A stretch of 64,000 nt of DNA from contig JAVJTA010000017.1 of NCBI GenBank assembly GCA_040219135.1, positions 603,853 through 667,852 on the forward strand, in the 5' to 3' direction. This document shows, piece after piece, positions 16,533-23,482 of this stretch. The notes under the pieces are model-generated. The model did no database searches, had not been told where the DNA came from, and was given only the letters and a program-made list of their open reading frames with translations. A program made the translations under genes and the position numbers. The stretch is from UBA7803 sp040219135 (GTDB lineage: Bacteria; Pseudomonadota; Gammaproteobacteria; Pseudomonadales; Azotimanducaceae). Position 1 is the first letter of the stretch. The number at the start of each line of letters is the position of its first letter.

Positions 16533-17284
16533 GCAGCAATCACGGCGGCGCGGCCGATGGCGACCGGGTGGCGCTGGTCACCGGCGCCTCGCGGGGAATC
16601 GGTGCCGCGATTGCGCAACGTCTGGTACAGGACGGATTCTTCGTCGTGGGTACCGCAACCTCTCAGGCCGGCGTGGATACCATTGCCGCTGCGCTCGGTG
16701 AGCGCGGCCAGGGACTGGAAATGCGCGTCGAGGACGAGGCGTCGGTTCAGGCCGCGTACCAGGCGTTGGAGGCCGGTTGCGGAATGCCGCTGGTGGTCGT
16801 CAACAACGCCGGGGTCACCCGGGACAACCTGTTGCTGCGCATGAAGGTGGAGGAATGGGATGCGGTCGTGCATACCAATCTCGGGGCACTTTACCGAGTG
16901 ATCAAACCGGCGCTGCGTGCGATGATGAAGGCGCGCTGGGGGAGGATCGTCAATCTCAGTTCCGTCGTAGCGCGAATGGGTAATCCGGGGCAGAGCAACT
17001 ACGTGGCCAGCAAGGCAGGCATAGAAGGCTTCACGCGCTCGCTGGCCCAGGAAGTGGCGAGCCGGGCGATTACGGTCAATGCTGTGGCGCCGGGGTTCAT
17101 CGGCACCGACATGACGGCCGAACTGACCGGCGATCAGGTTCAGTCCATGCTGGAGCGAGTTCCTCTGGGTCGGATGGGTTCTCCTGCGGACGTGGCCCAT
17201 GCGGTAGCCTTCCTGGTCAGCGACCAGGCAGGCTACGTTACCGGTGAGACGCTGCAGGTGAACGGCGGCCTGTACATGGCTTAG
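16529..17284 (+). CDS. fabG: 3-oxoacyl-ACP reductase
   Basis: The 251-residue SDR enzyme reduces 3-oxoacyl-ACP with NADPH. The cofactor motif TGASRGIGAAIAQ lies near residues 18-30, NNAGVTRDNLLLRMK follows, and the catalytic Ser (LSSVVA), Tyr and Lys (YVASKAG) are in place. NAVAPGFIGTDMT and the C-terminal TGETLQVNGGLYM are FabG-typical. ATG 16529 overlaps fabD by four bases, indicating coupling. The operon then pauses: a 274-bp gap with its own promoter precedes acpP. Confidence 0.95.
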   Translation: MSSNHGGAADGDRVALVTGASRGIGAAIAQRLVQDGFFVVGTATSQAGVDTIAAALGERGQGLEMRVEDEASVQAAYQALEAGCGMPLVVVNNAGVTRDNLLLRMKVEEWDAVVHTNLGALYRVIKPALRAMMKARWGRIVNLSSVVARMGNPGQSNYVASKAGIEGFTRSLAQEVASRAITVNAVAPGFIGTDMTAELTGDQVQSMLERVPLGRMGSPADVAHAVAFLVSDQAGYVTGETLQVNGGLYMA

Positions 17285-17482
17285 GGCATGCTCGAGTACC
17301 GGGCTGGGGGGTCTGAATCGACGATGTGGAAGGGTTGACACGAGGTTGCAGAAGGAGCTGTCGGGAAGCGGCTGAATAGTCGCCGAACGGGTCACTCGGG
17401 CGCTCGTCGGAAACGCGAAAAGTACCGAAGAAACGCTCGAAAAACAGTGGGTTGGTCAAGTCGGGAGCGCCAGGCACGTTGC

Positions 17483-17511
17483 TTGAATTGGGTATGCGCC
17501 CTCTATAGAAT
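17483..17511 (+). promoter_or_regulatory. acpP promoter
   Basis: TTGAAT (17483-17488) and TAGAAT (17506-17511) are separated by 17 bases; the -10 matches five of six positions. A start near 17518 gives acpP a leader of about 40 nt that contains its own ggaga Shine-Dalgarno. A separate strong promoter is expected for this very abundant protein. Confidence 0.6.
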
Positions 17512-17558
17512 GCGCGTCGCCAAAGCCCCCCGGGAACAGATTGGGAGAATACCGCGGC

Positions 17559-17792
17559 ATGAGCAGCGTAGAAGAACGTGTTAAGAAACTCATTTGCGAG
17601 CAACTCGGAGTCAAAGAAGACGAAGTGAAGGACGATGCCTCCTTCGTCGAAGACCTCGGCGCTGACTCTCTGGATACGGTCGAACTGGTGATGGCTCTCG
17701 AGGAAGAATTCGAGACCGAGATTCCCGACGAAGAAGCGGAGAAGATCACCACGGTCAAAGAGGCCGTCGACTACATCCTGGCCCACCAGTAA
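17559..17792 (+). CDS. acpP: Acyl carrier protein
   Basis: The 77-residue acidic protein carries growing acyl chains on a 4'-phosphopantetheine arm attached to Ser37 in GADSLDTVELVMALEEEF, the universal AcpP motif. Length and sequence closely match E. coli AcpP. ATG 17559 begins MSSVEERVKK; an in-frame TTG 18 bases upstream is rejected because homologues start at this Met. It is flanked by its own promoter and by a hairpin terminator before fabF, so its expression can exceed that of its neighbours. Confidence 0.97.
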   Translation: MSSVEERVKKLICEQLGVKEDEVKDDASFVEDLGADSLDTVELVMALEEEFETEIPDEEAEKITTVKEAVDYILAHQ

Positions 17793-17817
17793 AGGAACAG
17801 CTTCGCTGACCATGCCG

Positions 17818-17857
17818 GAAGCCGCACTCGACTGACATGGTGCGGCTTCTTGCTTTT
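17818..17857 (+). terminator. Hairpin terminator/attenuator after acpP
   Basis: A perfect 10-bp stem (gaagccgcac at 17818-17827 with gtgcggcttc at 17840-17849) with a 12-base loop is followed by the T-rich ttgcttttgg. It lies 25 bases after the acpP stop and before fabF, and probably limits read-through. Confidence 0.65.
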
Positions 17858-17904
17858 GGGTTGCCGCTTTGCGAGGAAGCGGTCGCCAGCAGGGAGTCGA
17901 TTAG

Positions 17905-19140
17905 ATGAGCAAGCGTCGCGTGGTAGTTACCGGTCTGGGCATGCTGTCGCCCATCGGTAATGATGTGGCCAGCAGCTGGCAGAGCGCGGTCGCTGGCAGG
18001 AGCGGCGCGGCGCCCATCGATGCGTTCGATGCCAGCGAGCACAGCGTGCGCTTCAATGCTGCCGTCAAGGGCTTCGACCCGACCGGCTATCTCGATCGCA
18101 AGGAAATCCGCCGTATCGATCCCTTCGTGCAGTACGGCCTGGTGGCGGCGATTCAGGCCATCGAGGACTCCGGCCTCCCGGATCATCCGGACGACGCGCA
18201 TCGTTACGGCGTCGCAATCGGTTCGGGCATCGGTGGCATCAACACCATCGAGGAAACTCACAGCACTCTGCTCGCAAAAGGTCCGGGCCGGGTCTCTCCG
18301 TTCTTCGTCCCGGCGAGCGTGATCAACATGATTGCCGGCAATCTCTCGATCCGCTACGGCTACAAGGGCCCGAACATCGCCGTGGTGACCGCCTGCACGA
18401 CGGGTACCCACAACATCGGCATCGGTGCCCGGATGATCCAGTACGGCGACGCCGACGTCATGGTGGTGGGCGGCGCGGAAATGGCGACCTCACCCATCAC
18501 GCTGGCGGCGTTCGGGTCCATGAAGGCACTGTCGACCCGGAACGACGAGCCGGAGAAGGCGAGCCGGCCCTGGGATCGCGACCGTGACGGTTTCGTGCTC
18601 GGCGACGGCGCCGGCGTCCTGGTGCTGGAGGAGTACGAGCGGGCCAGAAGCCGCGGCGCCAGGATCTACTGCGAGCTGGTCGGCTTCGGCATGAGCGGTG
18701 ATGCGTTCCACGTCACCGGACCGACTGAGGACGGCGAGGGCTCGGCGTCCTCCATGATCAACGCGTTGAATGATGCTGGTCTCAATCCGGACCAGATCGA
18801 CTACATCAACGCCCACGGAACGTCGACGCCGCTCGGCGACGTATCCGAAACGCGGGGCATCAAACGGGTGTTCGGTGCGGACACGCGGGTGCCGGTGAGT
18901 TCCAACAAGTCCATGATCGGCCACCTGCTCGGTGCCGCCGGGTCGGTGGAAGCGATCTTCACGATTCTCGCGATAGAGCATCAGATCCTGCCGCCCACCA
19001 TCAATCTGGACAATCCCGGCGAGGGCTGCGATCTCGACTACGTTCCCCATACCGCCCGAGACTCCAGGATCCGCACCGCGCTGTCCAATTCGTTCGGCTT
19101 CGGCGGGACCAACGGCACGGTGGTGTTCAGCGCCCTCTGA
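17905..19140 (+). CDS. fabF: 3-oxoacyl-ACP synthase II
   Basis: The 411-residue condensing enzyme elongates acyl-ACP with malonyl-ACP. The N-terminal RRVVVTGLGMLSPIGND is the FabF signature; the nucleophile is Cys164 in VTACTTGTHN, and the two catalytic His lie in NAHGTSTP and GHLLGAAGS. The usual alanine after the active-site Cys (ACATG) is threonine here, a minor variant. An aggga Shine-Dalgarno precedes ATG 17905. pabC, which follows in Pseudomonas and E. coli, is absent; mltG is next. Confidence 0.96.
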   Translation: MSKRRVVVTGLGMLSPIGNDVASSWQSAVAGRSGAAPIDAFDASEHSVRFNAAVKGFDPTGYLDRKEIRRIDPFVQYGLVAAIQAIEDSGLPDHPDDAHRYGVAIGSGIGGINTIEETHSTLLAKGPGRVSPFFVPASVINMIAGNLSIRYGYKGPNIAVVTACTTGTHNIGIGARMIQYGDADVMVVGGAEMATSPITLAAFGSMKALSTRNDEPEKASRPWDRDRDGFVLGDGAGVLVLEEYERARSRGARIYCELVGFGMSGDAFHVTGPTEDGEGSASSMINALNDAGLNPDQIDYINAHGTSTPLGDVSETRGIKRVFGADTRVPVSSNKSMIGHLLGAAGSVEAIFTILAIEHQILPPTINLDNPGEGCDLDYVPHTARDSRIRTALSNSFGFGGTNGTVVFSAL

Positions 19141-19196
19141 GCGGATCGCGCGTTGGCGTGTAGAATTGCGCCGGTGAGCCTGGGTCCCTCAACCCC

Positions 19197-20195
19197 TTGA
19201 CGTTCTTGATCAGAGTTCTGCTCGCGGGACTGGTGGTGGCGGTGTCCGCCGGCGCCGTCGCGGCATGGTACGTCAGCCACTGGCAGGGCTCGCCCCTGGA
19301 CGTCGCCGAGCGCGAGGTGGTGATCCTCGAGCGTGGCGAAGCGTTCGCCGGATTCGCCCGTCGCCTGCACGAACTCGGAATCGTCGATCATCCGCAGCTG
19401 TGGACGTGGCTTGCGCGTCTGGGCGACCAGGCCCGCCGGGTGCAGGCAGGGGAGTATGCCATCGAGCCCGGCGACTCACCGGCGAGCCTGCTGGCGAAGC
19501 TGGTGGACGGGGACGTGGTCACCTACGACGTGAAGATCCTCGAGGGTTGGACGGTCATGCAGGCCCTGGCGGAATTCGGGCGCCAGCCGGCGCTGACCCG
19601 GCAGCTCGAGGGTGTGACCGTGCACACCCTGCTCGAAGTTCTCGGGCTCCCTGCAGGCCATGCCGAGGGGCTGTTCTTTCCGGACACGTATCATTTCGTT
19701 CGCGGTGACAGCGACGCCGATCTTCTGCGTCGCGCTTACACGCGCATGCAGAGCGTGCTTCAGGAAGCCTGGGAGGAGCGCGACGCCGGGCTGCCCTACG
19801 AGACCGCCTATGACGCTCTCATCGTCGCCTCGCTGATCGAAAAGGAAACCGGCCGTGACGCCGACCGACCGCTGATCAGCCAGGTGTTCGCGCTGCGCCT
19901 CGAACGCGGCATGCGGCTGCAGACCGACCCGAGCGTGATATACGGATTGGGCGAGACGTTCGACGGCGACCTGCGCCGCGCCGATCTGCGCGCGCCGGGG
20001 GCGTACAATACCTACCTGAATCGCGGTCTGCCGCCGACTCCGATCGCGCTCCCCGGCGCCAGCTCGATTCACGCAGCGCTGCATCCGGCGCAAGGCAGAT
20101 ACCTGTACTTCGTGAGTCGTGGAGACGGATCGAGCAAATTCTCGCAGAGCCTCGAAGAGCACGAGGCCGCGGTGCGTCGCTTTCAGCTGCAGTGA
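19197..20195 (+). CDS. mltG: Endolytic murein transglycosylase MltG
   Basis: The 332-residue inner-membrane protein cleaves nascent peptidoglycan strands and terminates glycan elongation. One N-terminal transmembrane helix (about 3-27) is followed by a LysM-like and the YceG domain. VASLIEKETGRD contains the catalytic Glu, and TDPSVIYGLG, YNTYLNRGLPPTPI and HPAQGRYLYFV are family motifs. TTG 19197 is the only start in this frame after the stop at 19161, and no Shine-Dalgarno is evident. An 8-codon frame (GTG 19174) ends in TGA overlapping this TTG, suggesting translational coupling. Confidence 0.92.
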   Translation: MTFLIRVLLAGLVVAVSAGAVAAWYVSHWQGSPLDVAEREVVILERGEAFAGFARRLHELGIVDHPQLWTWLARLGDQARRVQAGEYAIEPGDSPASLLAKLVDGDVVTYDVKILEGWTVMQALAEFGRQPALTRQLEGVTVHTLLEVLGLPAGHAEGLFFPDTYHFVRGDSDADLLRRAYTRMQSVLQEAWEERDAGLPYETAYDALIVASLIEKETGRDADRPLISQVFALRLERGMRLQTDPSVIYGLGETFDGDLRRADLRAPGAYNTYLNRGLPPTPIALPGASSIHAALHPAQGRYLYFVSRGDGSSKFSQSLEEHEAAVRRFQLQ

Positions 20196-20243
20196 AGGAG
20201 CCAGTGTGACCGGTCGATGGAAATTCCTGCTCGAGGTCCGGCC

Positions 20244-20885
20244 ATGACGGCGGCGCCGCGACGTGGACGGTTCATCACCCTGGAGGGTGGCGAAGGCGCC
20301 GGCAAGTCCACGAATCTGAGCTTCGTCGCCGGCCGCCTGCGCGCTGCCGGCCTCGACGTGATCACCACCCGGGAGCCCGGGGGCACGCCGCTGGCCGAAG
20401 AGATCCGCGGCCTGCTCCTCGCCGTCAGCCCGGAGCCGATGGCAGAGCTCACCGAGCTGCTGCTGGTTTTCGCAGCCCGTGCCCAGCATCTGGCGCGGGT
20501 GATCGAGCCGGCGCTGGCACGCGGCGCCTGGGTGCTCTGCGACCGCTTCACCGATGCCACCTATGCCTACCAGGGAGGCGGGCGCGGGCTCGATGCGGCG
20601 GCGATAGCGACGCTCGAGGGGCTGGTGCAGCAGGGGCTGCAGCCGGACCTGACGCTGTTTCTCGATCTGTCCCTGGATGCTGCCGAAGCGCGCCTGGGAG
20701 ATCGTGAGCGGGACCGGTTCGAGCGCGAGGATCGGGCGTTCTTCCAGCGCGTCCGGCACGCCTACCTGGCTCGGGCGGACGGCGCGCCTCGGTTCCGGAT
20801 CATCGATGCCGACGCCGACCTCGACCAGGTTCAACGACGTCTGGCGGAGGTGGTCGACGCTTTCGTCGGCGAGCACGCCCGGTGA
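20244..20885 (+). CDS. tmk: Thymidylate kinase
   Basis: The 213-residue kinase phosphorylates dTMP to dTDP. The P-loop EGGEGAGKST is at residues 14-23, TREPGGTPLAEEIRGLLL is the substrate-binding motif, DRFTDATYAYQGGGRG is the DRY-like segment, and a lid with RERDRFERED follows. ATG 20244 gives exactly the length of E. coli Tmk; ATG 20217 would add nine residues and is the alternative. The gene overlaps holB by three bases (GTGA), a coupling conserved in gammaproteobacteria. Confidence 0.95.
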   Translation: MTAAPRRGRFITLEGGEGAGKSTNLSFVAGRLRAAGLDVITTREPGGTPLAEEIRGLLLAVSPEPMAELTELLLVFAARAQHLARVIEPALARGAWVLCDRFTDATYAYQGGGRGLDAAAIATLEGLVQQGLQPDLTLFLDLSLDAAEARLGDRERDRFEREDRAFFQRVRHAYLARADGAPRFRIIDADADLDQVQRRLAEVVDAFVGEHAR

Positions 20886-21763
20886 CCGCGCTGCCGTGGC
20901 ATGCGGCCCTGCAGCGCTCGGTGGGTGAGCGGCTCGCTGCCGGTCGTCTGCCGCATGCGCTGCTGATCGTCGGTCCGGAGGGCTGGGGTGAAACGGCGTT
21001 GGCCAACTGGCTGGCGCTGACGCTGCTCGGCCTGCCGACCAATCGGGAAGCGGCCGCTCTCGCGCATCCGGATCTGCGCTGGCTGGCGCCGGACGGTGCG
21101 GTGATCAAGGTGGACTCGATACGCGACGTCGTCACGTTCACTCAGGGCACGCCCCAGGCGGGTCCGCGCAAGGTGGCGGTGATCGCCGATGCTCACGCCC
21201 TCAACGTCAGTGCCGCGAACGCCCTGCTCAAGACTCTGGAAGAGCCGCCGGCGGGAACCCATCTGGTCCTCACCAGCAGCCATCCGGCGCGCCTGCTGCC
21301 GACGATCCGCAGCCGCTGTCAGGATCTGATCATTCAGCCGGATCCGGCCCTGGCGCGATCGTGGTTGAGCGATCAGCTCGACGGCGCCGACGTCGACGTG
21401 CCCCTGTTCGAGCACGGCGGCGCGCCGGTCGCCGTGCTCGAAGCCGTGCGCCGCGGTGAAACGCCCCTGCAGCCGCTGCTCGAGCACGCGCTGCGCGGCC
21501 ATGGCGGCGGTGAAGTCGTGCAGCAGTTGCTCGAGCCCGGACTCGCCGGGGTGCTGGCGCGCTGGTACCGCTACGTGCTGGCGCTGGCGGCGGCGGAATG
21601 GCGTCTCGCGCAGCTCGCCCAGGTACCCCCGCGGGCGCTGATGGCGTTCGCCGACGAGCTGATCTGGGCTCGTCGCCAACTGCTCACGTCCAACAGTGCC
21701 AACGAGCGCCTGGTCGCGGAACGGGTGGTGGCGCGCTGGTGCCAGCTGCCCCGTGCCCGATGA
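20882..21763 (+). CDS. holB: DNA polymerase III delta-prime subunit
   Basis: The 293-residue clamp-loader subunit has the AAA+ fold with the degenerate P-loop normal for delta-prime (GPEGWGETALANW). NVSAANALLKTLEEPPAGTHLVLTS-type sequence and the SRC motif (TIRSRCQDL) are clear. The Cys4 zinc module that usually follows the first helix is absent: the segment LPTNREAAALAHPDLRW has no cysteine, and the protein is about 40 residues shorter than in E. coli. It starts with GTG 20882 overlapping tmk. Confidence 0.9.
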   Translation: MTALPWHAALQRSVGERLAAGRLPHALLIVGPEGWGETALANWLALTLLGLPTNREAAALAHPDLRWLAPDGAVIKVDSIRDVVTFTQGTPQAGPRKVAVIADAHALNVSAANALLKTLEEPPAGTHLVLTSSHPARLLPTIRSRCQDLIIQPDPALARSWLSDQLDGADVDVPLFEHGGAPVAVLEAVRRGETPLQPLLEHALRGHGGGEVVQQLLEPGLAGVLARWYRYVLALAAAEWRLAQLAQVPPRALMAFADELIWARRQLLTSNSANERLVAERVVARWCQLPRAR

Positions 21764-21910
21764 GCTACACTGCACACATGTGGGTCGTCGGCGAGCGGTA
21801 GCCGCCGCGACCGTGAACTGGGTCGCAGTTGCCGAATTGACAGCGGTGGCGGAGGACCCGACACTGCCGCCAGTACGCAGGACAAGGACAGCAGCGTCCG
21901 AGATTTGCCG

Positions 21911-22261
21911 ATGAGTGCCAAACGCAGCGCCCGCAACGGAATTCTCTCCCTGGCCATCAAGGACAAGGCCGTCCTGTATGCCGCCTACATGCCGTTCGTC
22001 CGCAACGGCGGACTTTTCATTCCCACCAAGAAAGAATACGAGCTCGGCGACGAGGTGTTCATGCTGCTCAACCTCATGGACGAGGCGGAAAAGATCCCGG
22101 TGGCCGGCAAAGTCGTCTGGGTCACCCCGAAGGGCGCGCAGAGCGCCCGGGCGGCCGGCATCGGCGTGCAGTTCAACGATCAGGACGACGTTGCCCGGAG
22201 CAAGATAGAGACCTATCTGGCGGGTGCCCTGCAGTCCGACCGCCACACCCACACCATGTGA
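21911..22261 (+). CDS. pilZ: Type IV pilus assembly protein PilZ
   Basis: The 116-residue protein is the canonical PilZ located between holB and tatD, required for type IV pilus biogenesis in Pseudomonas and Xanthomonas. GILSLAIKDKAVLYAAYMPF, VAGKVVWVTPKGAQ, GIGVQFNDQD and the C-terminal IETYLAGALQSDRHTHTM are diagnostic. It lacks the RxxxR and D/NxSxxG c-di-GMP-binding motifs, as is known for this PilZ class, which acts by protein contacts (PilB/FimX in other species). ATG 21911 is preferred over TTG 21905. Confidence 0.94.
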   Translation: MSAKRSARNGILSLAIKDKAVLYAAYMPFVRNGGLFIPTKKEYELGDEVFMLLNLMDEAEKIPVAGKVVWVTPKGAQSARAAGIGVQFNDQDDVARSKIETYLAGALQSDRHTHTM

Positions 22262-22283
22262 TCCGTCGGCGCCCGCCGCGACG

Positions 22284-23027
22284 ATGCTGGTAGATTCCCA
22301 CTGCCACCTGAACTTCCTCGATGATCCCTCCGTCCGACTGGCAGCGGCCCGGGAACGGGGCGTGTCGGCGTTCGTCTGCATCGGGGTCGACGTCGCCGGT
22401 ATCGATGACGTTCTCGATCTCGCTGGGCGGCACGACGACGTCTGGGCGACCGTCGGTCAGCACCCCGATGCGGCCGGCGCCGATCTCGACTGGCTCGAGG
22501 CCAGGCTGGCGCAGCCGCGGGTCGTGGCGGCCGGCGAGATGGGTCTCGACTACTTTCACGCCAGCGAGCCCGAGCTCCGGCGCCGCCAGCTCGACTGCTT
22601 CGATGCGCAGCTGTCGCTGGCCGCGACCCGCGGACTGCCGGTGGTCGTGCACACCCGCGCGGCCGAAGCCGACACGCTGGATCGGCTGCGCGCTCATCGC
22701 GGTGTGGGCGGGGTGCTGCACTGCTTCACCGAGTCCTGGGACATGGCGTCCGCCGCTCTGGATCTCGGCTTCTACGTCTCCATTTCCGGCATCGTCACCT
22801 TTCGCAACGCCGACAACGTTCGAGCGGTCGCGCGACGCGTTCCCGACGACCGGCTGCTGATCGAAACCGATTCGCCGTGGCTTGCGCCCGTGCCGCATCG
22901 TGGCCAGCCCAACGAGCCGGCGTTTCTGGTCGACACGGCGGCCTTTCTAGCCGATCTGCGGGGACAGAGTGTGGCGGACCTTGCCGGCCACACCGGGGCG
23001 AACTTCCGGCGTCTGTTTCTCGCCTAG
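22284..23027 (+). CDS. tatD: TatD-family metal-dependent deoxyribonuclease
   Basis: The 247-residue TIM-barrel hydrolase starts MLVDSHCHLNFLD with the HxH metal pair. GEMGLDYFHA supplies the bridging Glu, PVVVHTRAAEADT and HCFTESWDMA the His ligands, and ETDSPWLAPVPHRGQPNEP the final Asp. It is the YcfH type that follows holB-pilZ. ATG 22284 is chosen because the protein conventionally begins at this motif; a 20-residue upstream extension from 22224 would overlap pilZ. No Shine-Dalgarno is visible. The stop overlaps the convergent acetyltransferase by four bases. Confidence 0.93.
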   Translation: MLVDSHCHLNFLDDPSVRLAAARERGVSAFVCIGVDVAGIDDVLDLAGRHDDVWATVGQHPDAAGADLDWLEARLAQPRVVAAGEMGLDYFHASEPELRRRQLDCFDAQLSLAATRGLPVVVHTRAAEADTLDRLRAHRGVGGVLHCFTESWDMASAALDLGFYVSISGIVTFRNADNVRAVARRVPDDRLLIETDSPWLAPVPHRGQPNEPAFLVDTAAFLADLRGQSVADLAGHTGANFRRLFLA

Positions 23028-23482
23028 AACTCCTCCTCGTAGAGCCGGTAGTGGGTCTCCTCCATGCCGAGATTCCGGTAGGTGGCCATGGCGCCGCGGT
23101 TGTCCCGTTCCACGTACAGACGCAGGCCACAGGCCTGTTCGTCAAGCGTGGCCAGGTCGCGGACGTGTCGGTGCAGCGCGCGGTAAACGCCGCGCCGGCG
23201 GTGCTCCGGGCGCACGTAGACACTCTGGATCCACCAGAAGCGGCCCGCACGCCAGTCGCTCCACTCGTAGGTCACCATGAGCGTCCCGGCAACTTCGCCG
23301 TCGCATTCGGCGAGCAGGTAGAAGCCCTCCGCGGGATGACCGAGCAGGTAGTCGACGCCGCGCCGCAGGGTGTCGACGTCGAGGCCCTTGTCCTCGCTCT
23401 CCGCCGCCATCGCGCGGTTGAACTCCACGAGCAGACCGGCTTCTTCGTCACTGGCCGGGCGGATCTGAATGGAATCGCTCAT
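23024..23482 (-). CDS. GNAT-family N-acetyltransferase
   Basis: The 152-residue protein has the GNAT fold: an N-terminal IQIRPASDEEAGLL, the acetyl-CoA motif A VYVRPEHRRRGVYRALHRHV with the R/Q-x-x-G-x-G/A-like turn RRRGVY, and a C-terminal NLGMEETHYRLYEE typical of motif B. The substrate is unknown. Its ATG overlaps the stop of the upstream S9 peptidase by four bases, so it is translated as part of the pepQ-peptidase operon and may modify or detoxify small amine products. Confidence 0.82.
   Translation of the reverse strand: MSDSIQIRPASDEEAGLLVEFNRAMAAESEDKGLDVDTLRRGVDYLLGHPAEGFYLLAECDGEVAGTLMVTYEWSDWRAGRFWWIQSVYVRPEHRRRGVYRALHRHVRDLATLDEQACGLRLYVERDNRGAMATYRNLGMEETHYRLYEEEF

Noticed and set aside
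21778..21801. Seven-codon frame (MWVVGER) upstream of pilZ as a gene
   Set aside because: It fits the -10-to-ATG pattern, but it is too short to call and is not coupled to pilZ, which starts 109 bases later.
22224..22283. Upstream start for tatD
   Set aside because: It would overlap pilZ, and the family N-terminus begins at MLVDSHCHL.
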